A stretch of 8,933 nucleotides of DNA from Thermoplasmata archaeon. Its GTDB lineage: Archaea > Thermoplasmatota > Thermoplasmata > Thermoplasmatales > Thermoplasmataceae. The notes beneath the pieces are model-generated. The model saw only the letters and a list, made by a program, of their open reading frames with translations, did not search any database and was not told where the DNA came from. The stretch lies in assembly GCA_021806355.1 (NCBI GenBank), contig JAJZXT010000046.1:1-8933 (forward strand), written 5' to 3'. The translations under genes were made by a program, and so were the position numbers. Every line of letters starts with the position of its first letter. Position 1 is the stretch's first letter. Below, piece after piece: positions 1-6,188 of the stretch.

Positions 1-1620
1 CTGATATTTGGTCTCAGGTTTGGCCTGCGAGATAAATTCCGTGATTCCTACCTCATTGGCAATACTCTTTGCTGTAAGAGGGTGATCCCCTGTTACCATT
101 ATTGGCCTTATATTCATCTTTTTCAGACCCAGTATCTTTTCCTTGATACCTTTCTTCAGGATGTCCTTGAATCTTATTATTCCAAGGATATCCCCGTGAA
201 TTGAAACTGCAATTGGCGTGTCTCCCTCTGATGTAACCCGGTTTACAATCTCATCGAATTCAACATTTTGCGAGCCAATGCTTTCTTTAATAGATTCAGG
301 TGCTCCCTTTAAGATTATCGTATCATCCACCATCGTGGTAACGAGATCAAATTTCTTCCGGAACCTCTGTCTCTGATAGAACTCCTTACCTCCCTTTGGC
401 AGAGTAAAATCATCTGAGTCAACAAGAAGCACCCCACTTCTCCTTGTAACAGCACTGAATTCCTCAAATACTCCCTCCCTCAATGCATCAAATTCTTTTG
501 GTACGAATCCTTTCTGGAAGGCAAGCTCAAGTATGCTTCTCCCTTCAGGGGTATCGTCATTCCATGATGAAAGGAAGGCCGCTTCTGCAAGTTCTCTCTC
601 GGTATGCTTGCCCAGAGGTATAAACTCCGTTGCCAATCTATTTCCCACAGTTATGGTTCCCGTTTTATCAAGTAGAATGGTGTCCGCATCCCCTGCAGTT
701 TCTATGGCTTTGCCGGATTTTGCAATTATATTATTCTTCGACATTCTTGTTATACCGGATATTCCAATAGCAGGAAGCAATGCCCCAATTGTAGTAGGAA
801 GGAGACATACATACAGTGCGATTAGAACGGAAAGATCGGCTCCAAGGCTAAGTGTGAGCGAGAGACCGATTAGTGCAATAAGAATAATTGTGAATACTCC
901 AGTGAGTCCAAGGAGAAGCACCGATAGCGCAACTTCATTTGGGGTTTTTGGCCTCTTTGAGGATTCTACCATTCTCACAAGTTTCTTAATGTATGTGTCA
1001 TCAGGATCAGTGGTTACTATGGCGATTATTGAGTCACTGACCACCTTTGAACCTCCAATGAGTGTGTCCCCCTTTGCTTTTCTTACACCGGCAGATTCCC
1101 CGGTCAGAAGAGACTCGTCCACCATCGCTATGCCTTCTGTTACTTCCGCATCAATGGGTACCTGGTCTCCTTTGGCCACCATTATCGTGTCACCCTTCCT
1201 GAGTTCAGATGAGGATATTGCCTCGATTTCTCGACCACCATCTTCCCTAAGGTGTATCCGTTTAGCTGGTGTTTCTGCCTCCAGTTTTTTTAATCCCTCC
1301 GCTGTGGCTCTTGAACGTGCTTCAGCAAAGGAATCTGATAGTGTGCTAAACCAGACAGTTATGAGCAGAATCATGGAAACAATTCCATAGAAAGGCCTAT
1401 TTTGCTGTTGTGCGAGGTTAGGAAACGCGGAAGGATCTATCGCCATAATCAGGACGACAAAGAATGATAATTCGACTACAAACATCACAGGGTTTGAGAT
1501 AAGCCTTACAGGATTTAGCCTGAGGATAGAATCTAATGAAATCTTCTTCCAGCTTATTTTTTCCTCTGAGCTGCCATTTCCTTTTGATGTATTCATATTG
1601 GACTTAACCTCAGAGCGCAT
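1..1620 (-). CDS. kdpB: KdpB, ATPase subunit of the K+-transporting Kdp P-type ATPase (C-terminal part beyond window)
   Basis: KdpB hydrolyses ATP to drive high-affinity K+ import through KdpA in the cytoplasmic membrane. The open frame runs from ATG at 1620 to the window edge, giving 540 codons of a family that usually has about 680 residues. Visible motifs are TGES at 173-176 (actuator domain; Ser176 aligns with the inhibitory phospho-serine 162 of E. coli), the transmembrane PTTIG motif from Pro275, and DKTGT with phospho-acceptor Asp318. Phe388 and KGAPE (Lys438) mark the nucleotide-binding domain, and VTGDH the start of the hinge. The TGDGxNDAP hinge and last membrane helices lie outside. 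Compared with the E. coli protein from memory, about 30 extra residues sit between Phe388 and Lys438. The start overlaps the kdpA end by 11 bases and has a strong ribosome binding site; a second ATG (codon 9, 1596) also has GAGGT ahead of it. kdpC should follow off-window. Identity is very secure. Confidence 0.97.
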   Translation of the reverse strand, partial: MRSEVKSNMNTSKGNGSSEEKISWKKISLDSILRLNPVRLISNPVMFVVELSFFVVLIMAIDPSAFPNLAQQQNRPFYGIVSMILLITVWFSTLSDSFAEARSRATAEGLKKLEAETPAKRIHLREDGGREIEAISSSELRKGDTIMVAKGDQVPIDAEVTEGIAMVDESLLTGESAGVRKAKGDTLIGGSKVVSDSIIAIVTTDPDDTYIKKLVRMVESSKRPKTPNEVALSVLLLGLTGVFTIILIALIGLSLTLSLGADLSVLIALYVCLLPTTIGALLPAIGISGITRMSKNNIIAKSGKAIETAGDADTILLDKTGTITVGNRLATEFIPLGKHTERELAEAAFLSSWNDDTPEGRSILELAFQKGFVPKEFDALREGVFEEFSAVTRRSGVLLVDSDDFTLPKGGKEFYQRQRFRKKFDLVTTMVDDTIILKGAPESIKESIGSQNVEFDEIVNRVTSEGDTPIAVSIHGDILGIIRFKDILKKGIKEKILGLKKMNIRPIMVTGDHPLTAKSIANEVGITEFISQAKPETKYQ

Positions 1621-3271
1621 TCTTGATCCCCTCCAGGTGCATCAAAATTGGACCTACTGAAAGAAAAGGGAAAAACGTCAGGATAACGAGAATGAAAATG
1701 CTGGCTATTAAGACAATCGGGAAAATTAGATCATCAGTCCTGAGCGTTATTTCATTGCTTCTTCTCCTCTCCTGTATTCTCCCTGCAATTGCAAGCATCA
1801 CGAATATGGGAATGAATCTGCCTGCCCACATTACGATTCCAGTTGAAACGTTGAAGAAAGGCGTGTTGGCAGTAGTTCCAAGAAAATCAGAGCCGTTATT
1901 CGCAGCAGCAGAAGTGAACTCATAAAAAATCTGAGTGAAACTGGTTGGTCCAGTGCCATAATTAATGGCATGTACGTATCCTCCAGCATAGGCAATTACA
2001 GTTGGAATAAGGATGATTATAGGATGCGATAAAAAGCCAATTACTGCAAGTTTGACATCTCCAGCAGTTATCTTTGCCCCAAGGTATTCCGGCGTTCTAC
2101 CCGCCATTAGCCCCACAATGAAAACTGTAATTACGATATACATCAGCATGTACATCGCTCCTACCCCTATGCCTCCGGGAGTGGCTTGAATCAGCATTCC
2201 CATGAAGGCAGCTATAATTACAATAGGATTAAATGCTGCCAGTGAGGCATTGACAGAACCTGTTGTAAAGGCTGTTGTTGTTACGGTCCAGAATACCGAC
2301 GAAAATGGGCCAAACCTGGTCTCCATACCGGCACCCATAACAGTCACCGTGATGAATGCAATTACCATATCTATTGCATAAAGCCCGTAGGACGCTATGA
2401 GGATTGTTCTTCCCTCCTTCATCCTGTTAACCATCCTTCCAAACAGAAAAGGCATGGATGTGGGAATTATCATCATTAATCCCATCTGGATATAATTTGA
2501 AATTGGGTTAGGATTTTGGAAGGGGTAGGCAGAATTTGATCCAAAGTAGCCCCCTCCGTTTGTGCCCAACTGCATAATTGCTACCAGGGACGCCACAGGA
2601 CCTGTTTTCAATACCTGTTCAACTCCTGATAATGTCAGGACTTGCCTATAGCCAGATAATGATTGCGGTATTCCGCTTGCGACAAGTATAACAGCGAAGA
2701 TGAAAGATAGTGGGATAAGAACTCTTGTAAGACTCCTTGTGAGATCAACATAGAAATTTCCCAAATCATCAGTTTGGTTTCTTTTACCACTGAATCCCCT
2801 AAAAATAGCCACAGCCACTGCTAGACCAGTTGCGGCTGACGTAAATTGGAGGAATTGTATGCCGACCATCTGGCTCAGATACGAAAGTTGGGATCCCCCG
2901 GCATAATGCTGCAGATTGGTGTTTGAGGAAATTGACATCGCTGTGTTTAATGCCAACGACCAGCTGATATCGGGAAACTGCATCGGATTTAGCGGCAAAA
3001 TTCCTTGATAATACAGGATTAAAAATGAAATAGCTGCCGTGAATATGCTGAAGATAAAAACATGAAGAAAATATTCCTTCCATTTCATTGTTTTATTTTT
3101 GTCCACACCTATTATGGCGTAAATAAAGTTATCAACCGGGTCAAATATATAATCAAGTTTACTTTTTTTATTTCCATAAACGATTTCTAGATATTTTGAT
3201 AAAATCCATGCGAAAAAAATTATGGCAGCCCATAGACCTGCTATTACGAGAATATGCCTGATTCCAATCAA
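1610..3271 (-). CDS. kdpA: KdpA, K+-binding channel subunit of the Kdp ATPase
   Basis: KdpA is the membrane subunit that selects and conducts K+; it resembles Trk/Ktr-type channels and works with KdpB and KdpC. The 553 residues match the usual length of about 557. All four pore-loop signatures are visible: SSNTN at 115-119 (followed by Gln121, equivalent to Gln116 of E. coli), GTNGGGYFG at 236-244, TTAFTTGSVNA at 332-342, and AANNGSDF at 456-463. GRTPEYLG at 391-398 and GRF near 484-486 are also typical. About ten hydrophobic segments are seen. Recalled against E. coli, the external stretch before METRFG (about 311-318) is markedly shorter. The start is TTG; no ATG or GTG precedes it in frame before a stop at 3307, and the next Met (codon 62) would remove the first helix. 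A GC-rich stretch, AGGGGCGG, lies just upstream as a weak ribosome binding site. The 3' end overlaps kdpB. Confidence 0.96.
   Translation of the reverse strand: MIGIRHILVIAGLWAAIIFFAWILSKYLEIVYGNKKSKLDYIFDPVDNFIYAIIGVDKNKTMKWKEYFLHVFIFSIFTAAISFLILYYQGILPLNPMQFPDISWSLALNTAMSISSNTNLQHYAGGSQLSYLSQMVGIQFLQFTSAATGLAVAVAIFRGFSGKRNQTDDLGNFYVDLTRSLTRVLIPLSFIFAVILVASGIPQSLSGYRQVLTLSGVEQVLKTGPVASLVAIMQLGTNGGGYFGSNSAYPFQNPNPISNYIQMGLMMIIPTSMPFLFGRMVNRMKEGRTILIASYGLYAIDMVIAFITVTVMGAGMETRFGPFSSVFWTVTTTAFTTGSVNASLAAFNPIVIIAAFMGMLIQATPGGIGVGAMYMLMYIVITVFIVGLMAGRTPEYLGAKITAGDVKLAVIGFLSHPIIILIPTVIAYAGGYVHAINYGTGPTSFTQIFYEFTSAAANNGSDFLGTTANTPFFNVSTGIVMWAGRFIPIFVMLAIAGRIQERRRSNEITLRTDDLIFPIVLIASIFILVILTFFPFLSVGPILMHLEGIKNAL
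1625..1634 (-). promoter_or_regulatory. Strong Shine-Dalgarno for kdpB inside the end of kdpA
   Basis: Read on the - strand this is GGAGGGGATC, nine of ten bases identical to GGAGGTGATC, the complement of the usual archaeal 16S rRNA 3' end. Four bases separate it from the ATG at 1620. It lies within the last codons of kdpA, so kdpB translation is probably coupled to, or re-initiated after, kdpA. It favours ATG 1620 over the internal ATG at 1596. Confidence 0.75.
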
Positions 3272-3273
3272 TA

Positions 3274-3462
3274 TTAACCGCCCCTGCCAGATTTTTGCAT
3301 TGCCTTAAGCTGTAATATGGAGTACCCACGGAACAGCTTCAAATCTTTCTGATGGTTTATCGAATTTTCCAAACTGTTTGACTGACCGTACTTAATTTTC
3401 TCAACACTACAAATAACATTCATAATTTCACCACAAGAATGAACATCCCCCCCCTTTTCCAT
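3274..3462 (-). CDS. Doubtful 62-residue ORF between the RAM protein and kdpA
   Basis: This short frame fills the 214-base gap between the RAM-domain gene and kdpA, starting 23 bases after the former's stop and ending 2 bases before the kdpA TTG. The product is hydrophilic, with two Cys and a Gly-rich tail (SGRGG). It has no membrane segment, so it is not a KdpF-like peptide, and I recognise no family. A run of eight G residues occurs in codons 3-6. No good ribosome binding site or clear promoter precedes it. The spacing would suit a member of a RAM-ORF-kdpA transcript, but a chance frame in a leader region is more likely. Confidence 0.2.
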   Translation of the reverse strand: MEKGGDVHSCGEIMNVICSVEKIKYGQSNSLENSINHQKDLKLFRGYSILQLKAMQKSGRGG

Positions 3463-3485
3463 TAAAACCGAGGAGATACTGTGTT

Positions 3486-3785
3486 CTACTGCTTCGTATT
3501 TCTTGATCTGGGTCCCTTGTCTGAACTCAAAACTATGGAGCTCACTACACTTTTAATCCCAGGAATTTTCATTATCTTATTTTTTAGAGTATCGCGGAAT
3601 TCTTCTATACTCCTAGATGTAACTACGGTTGCTATATCAAACTCCCCAGTTACCTCATAAACCTCTTCTACCGCTTCAAGACTATTTAACGCACTGACCA
3701 CCTCTTCCATTTTTGATGTATCAACAAAAAGGTCAACAATGGCAGTCACAAATTTTCCTTCTATGGTTGTGTTATTCTCAGACAT
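3486..3785 (-). CDS. Stand-alone Lrp/AsnC ligand-binding (RAM) domain protein
   Basis: The 99-residue protein is a single beta-alpha-beta-beta-alpha-beta RAM domain (about residues 10-90), as found at the C-terminus of Lrp/AsnC regulators. The central VYEVTGEFDIATVV segment (42-55) carries the conserved G-[E]-[FY]-D turn, and IPGIKSVVSSIVLS (74-87) forms the last helix-strand unit. The N-terminal helix-turn-helix of full-length Lrp proteins is absent, and ATG 3785 lies directly below a TATA box, so this is not a truncation caused by a wrong start. Stand-alone RAM proteins form dimers and higher oligomers that bind amino acids or other small effectors, and may modulate partner Lrp regulators. 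Nothing in the sequence gives the ligand. It is the nearest recognisable gene upstream of kdpA on the same strand, but 214 bases separate them, so a shared transcript is uncertain. Confidence 0.88.
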   Translation of the reverse strand: MSENNTTIEGKFVTAIVDLFVDTSKMEEVVSALNSLEAVEEVYEVTGEFDIATVVTSRSIEEFRDTLKNKIMKIPGIKSVVSSIVLSSDKGPRSRNTKQ

Positions 3786-3810
3786 CGCTCTGGTCCGTTT
3801 ATTTGATTCC

Positions 3811-3820
3811 TATATAAATA
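3811..3820 (-). promoter_or_regulatory. TATA box of the RAM-domain gene
   Basis: The - strand reads TATTTATATA, a near-ideal archaeal TATA element, preceded by an A/G-containing stretch that could be the BRE. Counting about 25 bases downstream puts transcription start near 3788-3790, only a few bases before the ATG at 3785. The mRNA is therefore probably leaderless or nearly so, which fits the absence of a Shine-Dalgarno sequence. Confidence 0.65.
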
Positions 3821-4222
3821 GATTTTCCAAATGGTCAATTAGCCCATCAAAAGCGCTTTCCGCTCATCATTCTATTTTCGATTGCCGCTTTTTTTGCAAT
3901 AGGTTTACATCTTTTTTTGGTGTTATATTCTATAGGATAATATAAGCAAACAATTGGATTACTGCCAAGCACACATCGTAATGCTCTTCTTCTATTGCGT
4001 GATCCTCCTGGAATTTTAGAACGTTTTGCAAATGTCATGGATGCCTTTTCCAGTATATTGTTTAATCATTTCGTCGTCCATATTCAAAGTGAAGAATAAA
4101 AGACTTTCCCTCACCTCAAGAAATGTGTAAAAAGGTTGGTACCGCATTTATTGAATAGAATCGCGCATACAGTACGGTTATTGGTTGGATATGCAATCTG
4201 AGAAAATCTCCCAATCTTGTTT

Positions 4223-4239
4223 CAAAATATAAAAGAAAG
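4223..4239 (-). terminator. Possible T-rich terminator after the KH gene
   Basis: About 45 bases past the KH stop codon the - strand reads CTTTCTTTTATATTTTG. Archaeal RNA polymerase terminates at T-rich tracts without needing a hairpin, and the next gene on this strand has its own promoter. The tract is interrupted, so the call is tentative. Confidence 0.3.
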
Positions 4240-4282
4240 TTTCACACATTCCTTGATAAAGATCAGTGCATTGGAGATAGTG

Positions 4283-4867
4283 TTATCTGAAAGCTTCCTC
4301 CAGTTTCTCCATCTTCATTTTCTTAACGTTGCCTTCAAGGAAATTATAGACTGTTCTCTGTTTTCTGCCCTCAATAATCATCCTGATGGCTTCTATGGAA
4401 TATTTTATTGATATGTAATCCCCAATCACAGAAACAGTATCTCCATAGACGGAAATGCTGGTTCCTGTTAGATCTTCCATTACCTTTCGGGTTTTTCCTT
4501 CTCTCCCGATTATTCTGCCCTTTATTTCTCCAATTCTTCTGGAACCCTTTCTGGCATAATCTCTCAGTGTCATTACGATTAATTGATAATTTTCATCGAA
4601 TAGAGCCATAGCCTTCTCCGGGTTGAAGCCCCTTCCGATTGCCCTGACAACTTCACCACTGATTGTTGCCTTAAGCGGATCGCCCCTCTGAATAATATGA
4701 ACATCGCCTTCGTTTGAGTCAATAGCCAGAAAAATTTCGCCCATTTCCTCTATCTTTTTTCTTGTTTCCCCATCCCGCCCGATCAGAACTCCAACTCTCT
4801 CCCTTGGAATCTTGAGATCTATCTCATTGTGCGGTATTTCAGGGCTGTCCATTTTTTTCAATATCAT
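4283..4867 (-). CDS. Archaeal two-KH-domain protein, Dim2/Pno1-like ribosome assembly factor
   Basis: This 194-residue protein carries two KH RNA-binding domains with their GxxG loops in place: GRDG at 30-33 in KH1 (about 15-80) and GREG at 121-124 in KH2 (about 98-168). AIGRGFNPEKA (76-86) joins them, as is typical of this archaeal family. The eukaryotic counterpart Pno1/Dim2 binds the 3' end of small-subunit rRNA and escorts late 40S maturation; the archaeal protein is thought to act alike on 16S rRNA and is known to interact with aIF2alpha. The C-terminus after 168 is Lys-rich and helical. The ATG lies 14 bases after the RIO1 stop and has AAGGAT four bases ahead. As last gene of an aIF1A-RIO1-KH operon, it sits with another small-subunit maturation factor and an initiation factor that also binds the 30S subunit. 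Confidence 0.93.
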   Translation of the reverse strand: MILKKMDSPEIPHNEIDLKIPRERVGVLIGRDGETRKKIEEMGEIFLAIDSNEGDVHIIQRGDPLKATISGEVVRAIGRGFNPEKAMALFDENYQLIVMTLRDYARKGSRRIGEIKGRIIGREGKTRKVMEDLTGTSISVYGDTVSVIGDYISIKYSIEAIRMIIEGRKQRTVYNFLEGNVKKMKMEKLEEAFR

Positions 4868-4881
4868 TATAATCCTTATTA

Positions 4882-5670
4882 TTATTTTCTGATCAGTTTC
4901 TTTGGTTCATCCGGCCAGTTATAGTAAAATTCTGGTATTTCAATTTCAGACTGGGATATTCCCATTTTTTTGGCAAACACTATCATGTTGTTTATGTCTC
5001 TTTTCATGAAATCTCTTGCCATTGGATGTGTAATAGGGACACTCTGCCCAACATCTATTATGTAAGAGTTGTTTCTGTAACAGAGGATATTATATTCGCT
5101 CAGATCTGCGTGAATAAGATAACACTTCTCGACCATCTTCTTGTACTGTTTCATTGCGGAAAAAAAATAATTTGCGACTAGTTCATGCCCTACATTTCTG
5201 AGCTGAGGTGAAGGTTTGAGTGTTGTTCCAATGTACTGCATAAGAAGCACATTTTTGTGGACCCCAATGGGAACGGGGCATTTCACACCCCTTTCTTCCA
5301 TGTTTTTTAAATTGATGAATTCTTTTCTTGCCCAGACATAAACAAGTGAATTTCTGGAAAGTTTCTCTTTTTCAAACCGATAATCCCCTTCTATATACTC
5401 TCTTACCGAATTAAATCCCAGCGTGGACATCTTGTAGATCTTAATGGCTATGCTCTTTTTCTTAATAACCGCCCTGAATACGACAGATTCCTTTCCCGTT
5501 GATACTGGATAATCGATGATGTCAACCCTGAATCTTTTCATAACTTCATATATTGCATCAAGGGTTCTTGCATCAAAAACCTTATCGACAGTTTTACGGC
5601 CGGGATCATCCCCCCTCCTGAATTCACCAGATTCCAGGAGTTGCTTCAGTGCACTCTTATCATTTTCCAT
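4882..5670 (-). CDS. rio1: RIO1-type serine/threonine protein kinase/ATPase
   Basis: RIO1 is an atypical kinase/ATPase that in eukaryotes acts in the last steps of 40S subunit maturation, and in archaea is linked to small-subunit biogenesis. At 262 residues it is about the normal archaeal length. Visible elements are the STGKESVVF nucleotide loop (57-65), catalytic Lys77 in IKIYK, the RIO1 signature EYIEGDYRF (91-99) in the flexible loop, and WARKEF (113-118). HADLSEYNIL (187-196) holds catalytic Asp189 and Asn194; IDVGQSVP (205-212) holds metal-binding Asp206. All active-site residues are intact. As in other RIO proteins, there is no activation-loop subdomain. The ATG starts 4 bases after the aIF1A stop and lacks a Shine-Dalgarno, suggesting coupled translation from the aIF1A message. 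The nearest alternatives are RIO2 and RIO3, but the YIEGDYRF block points to RIO1. Confidence 0.95.
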   Translation of the reverse strand: MENDKSALKQLLESGEFRRGDDPGRKTVDKVFDARTLDAIYEVMKRFRVDIIDYPVSTGKESVVFRAVIKKKSIAIKIYKMSTLGFNSVREYIEGDYRFEKEKLSRNSLVYVWARKEFINLKNMEERGVKCPVPIGVHKNVLLMQYIGTTLKPSPQLRNVGHELVANYFFSAMKQYKKMVEKCYLIHADLSEYNILCYRNNSYIIDVGQSVPITHPMARDFMKRDINNMIVFAKKMGISQSEIEIPEFYYNWPDEPKKLIRK

Positions 5671-5674
5671 AAAA

Positions 5675-6028
5675 TTACTTAAATATGTCTATCACGTCTG
5701 GCAAGAGACGGTTTCTGCTCAAATATCCAGCTTGTGTCTGGGTATATCTATAAACAACATCGGCCTTTTCTGATTGGAATTGCCAGGGTTTTATAATGAC
5801 CAGATCCCTTTCCTTTATCCACATCCTTTTTTTCATCTTTCCTGGTATCCTTGATATTCTTGTAAAGCCATCTTCGCACATTACCGTAAGATGCGAGGCA
5901 CCAGAAAGTTTCTCAACTACTCCGTACATTTCTCCCTTTCTCTTATTGGGAAGGATTACTCTAATTGCCTGATCATCACCCTCCGAACTGCCTCCTGTCT
6001 TTTTTCCATTCCCCTTATAAACCATCAT
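5675..6028 (-). CDS. eif1A: Archaeal translation initiation factor aIF1A
   Basis: aIF1A binds the A-site region of the 30S subunit and, with aIF1, promotes initiator tRNA placement and start-codon scanning or selection; it corresponds to bacterial IF1. The 117 residues match the archaeal family. A short Gly/Lys-rich basic N-tail (1-20) is followed by an S1-like OB-fold (about 21-98), with GEMYGVVEKLSG (32-43), the RISRIPGKMKKRMWI block (57-71) that contacts rRNA, and DLVIIKPW (75-82). A short C-terminal extension follows. Two adjacent ATG codons are possible: GGAG lies 4 bases before the first (6028) and 7 before the second (6025), so the second may be the true start. It leads the aIF1A-RIO1-KH operon and has its own TATA box. 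Confidence 0.96.
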   Translation of the reverse strand: MMVYKGNGKKTGGSSEGDDQAIRVILPNKRKGEMYGVVEKLSGASHLTVMCEDGFTRISRIPGKMKKRMWIKERDLVIIKPWQFQSEKADVVYRYTQTQAGYLSRNRLLPDVIDIFK

Positions 6029-6060
6029 TTGTCTCCTGGATTCGATGATATGCCATGTTA

Positions 6061-6068
6061 ATATTTAA
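6061..6068 (-). promoter_or_regulatory. TATA box for the aIF1A-RIO1-KH operon
   Basis: The - strand reads TTAAATAT (within TTCTTAAATATTAAC). A start about 25 bases downstream falls near 6038-6040. That gives a leader of roughly 10 bases, just enough to include the GGAG at 6033-6036. No other good TATA element lies closer to the gene. Confidence 0.55.
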
Positions 6069-6188
6069 GAACTATCAGAAATTTCTAAATTCATTAGATA
6101 TGAATCAAATATTCCTGTAACGAATCTGCAAAAATATGTATTCCAACAGATAATTAAATTGAATTTTATAAGGTGAAATCAATCCAAA

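Larger units (their letters stand above)
3786..4282. other. 497-base interval with no convincing gene
   Basis: Apart from the RAM-gene promoter at its left end, I see no gene here that I can defend. The - strand has a 63-codon frame (4038-3847) encoding a very basic, Arg/Lys-rich peptide with three Cys, and a 21-codon frame (4081-4016). They overlap in different frames and neither has a ribosome binding site. The + strand has a short hydrophobic stretch (about 3855-3930) with no start codon. GAGGTGA on the - strand at 4112-4118 looks like a ribosome binding site but has no start codon at the right distance. No tRNA cloverleaf or snoRNA box pair was found. It may be a decayed gene, a non-coding RNA, or spacer. 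Confidence 0.5.

Noticed and set aside
533..1390. 285-codon + strand open frame
   Set aside because: It lies wholly antisense to kdpB, whose - strand reading carries all P-type ATPase motifs. The + strand product is low-complexity and Ser/Pro-rich with no family resemblance.
1623..1925. 100-codon + strand open frame
   Set aside because: Antisense to the C-terminal membrane part of kdpA; no recognisable domain.
2799..3083. 94-codon - strand open frame
   Set aside because: Same strand but wrong frame inside kdpA, where the conserved pore loops are read.
3739..3945. 68-codon + strand open frame
   Set aside because: Runs over the start, promoter and N-terminus of the RAM gene and resembles nothing.
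4016..4081. 21-codon - strand frame starting ATG 4079-4081
   Set aside because: Too short, with no ribosome binding site; kept only as part of the description of the unexplained interval.
4112..4118. GAGGTGA on the - strand as a ribosome binding site
   Set aside because: No ATG, GTG or TTG follows at a usable distance.
4217..4611. Two + strand frames over the KH gene
   Set aside because: Antisense shadows of the KH domains, low complexity.
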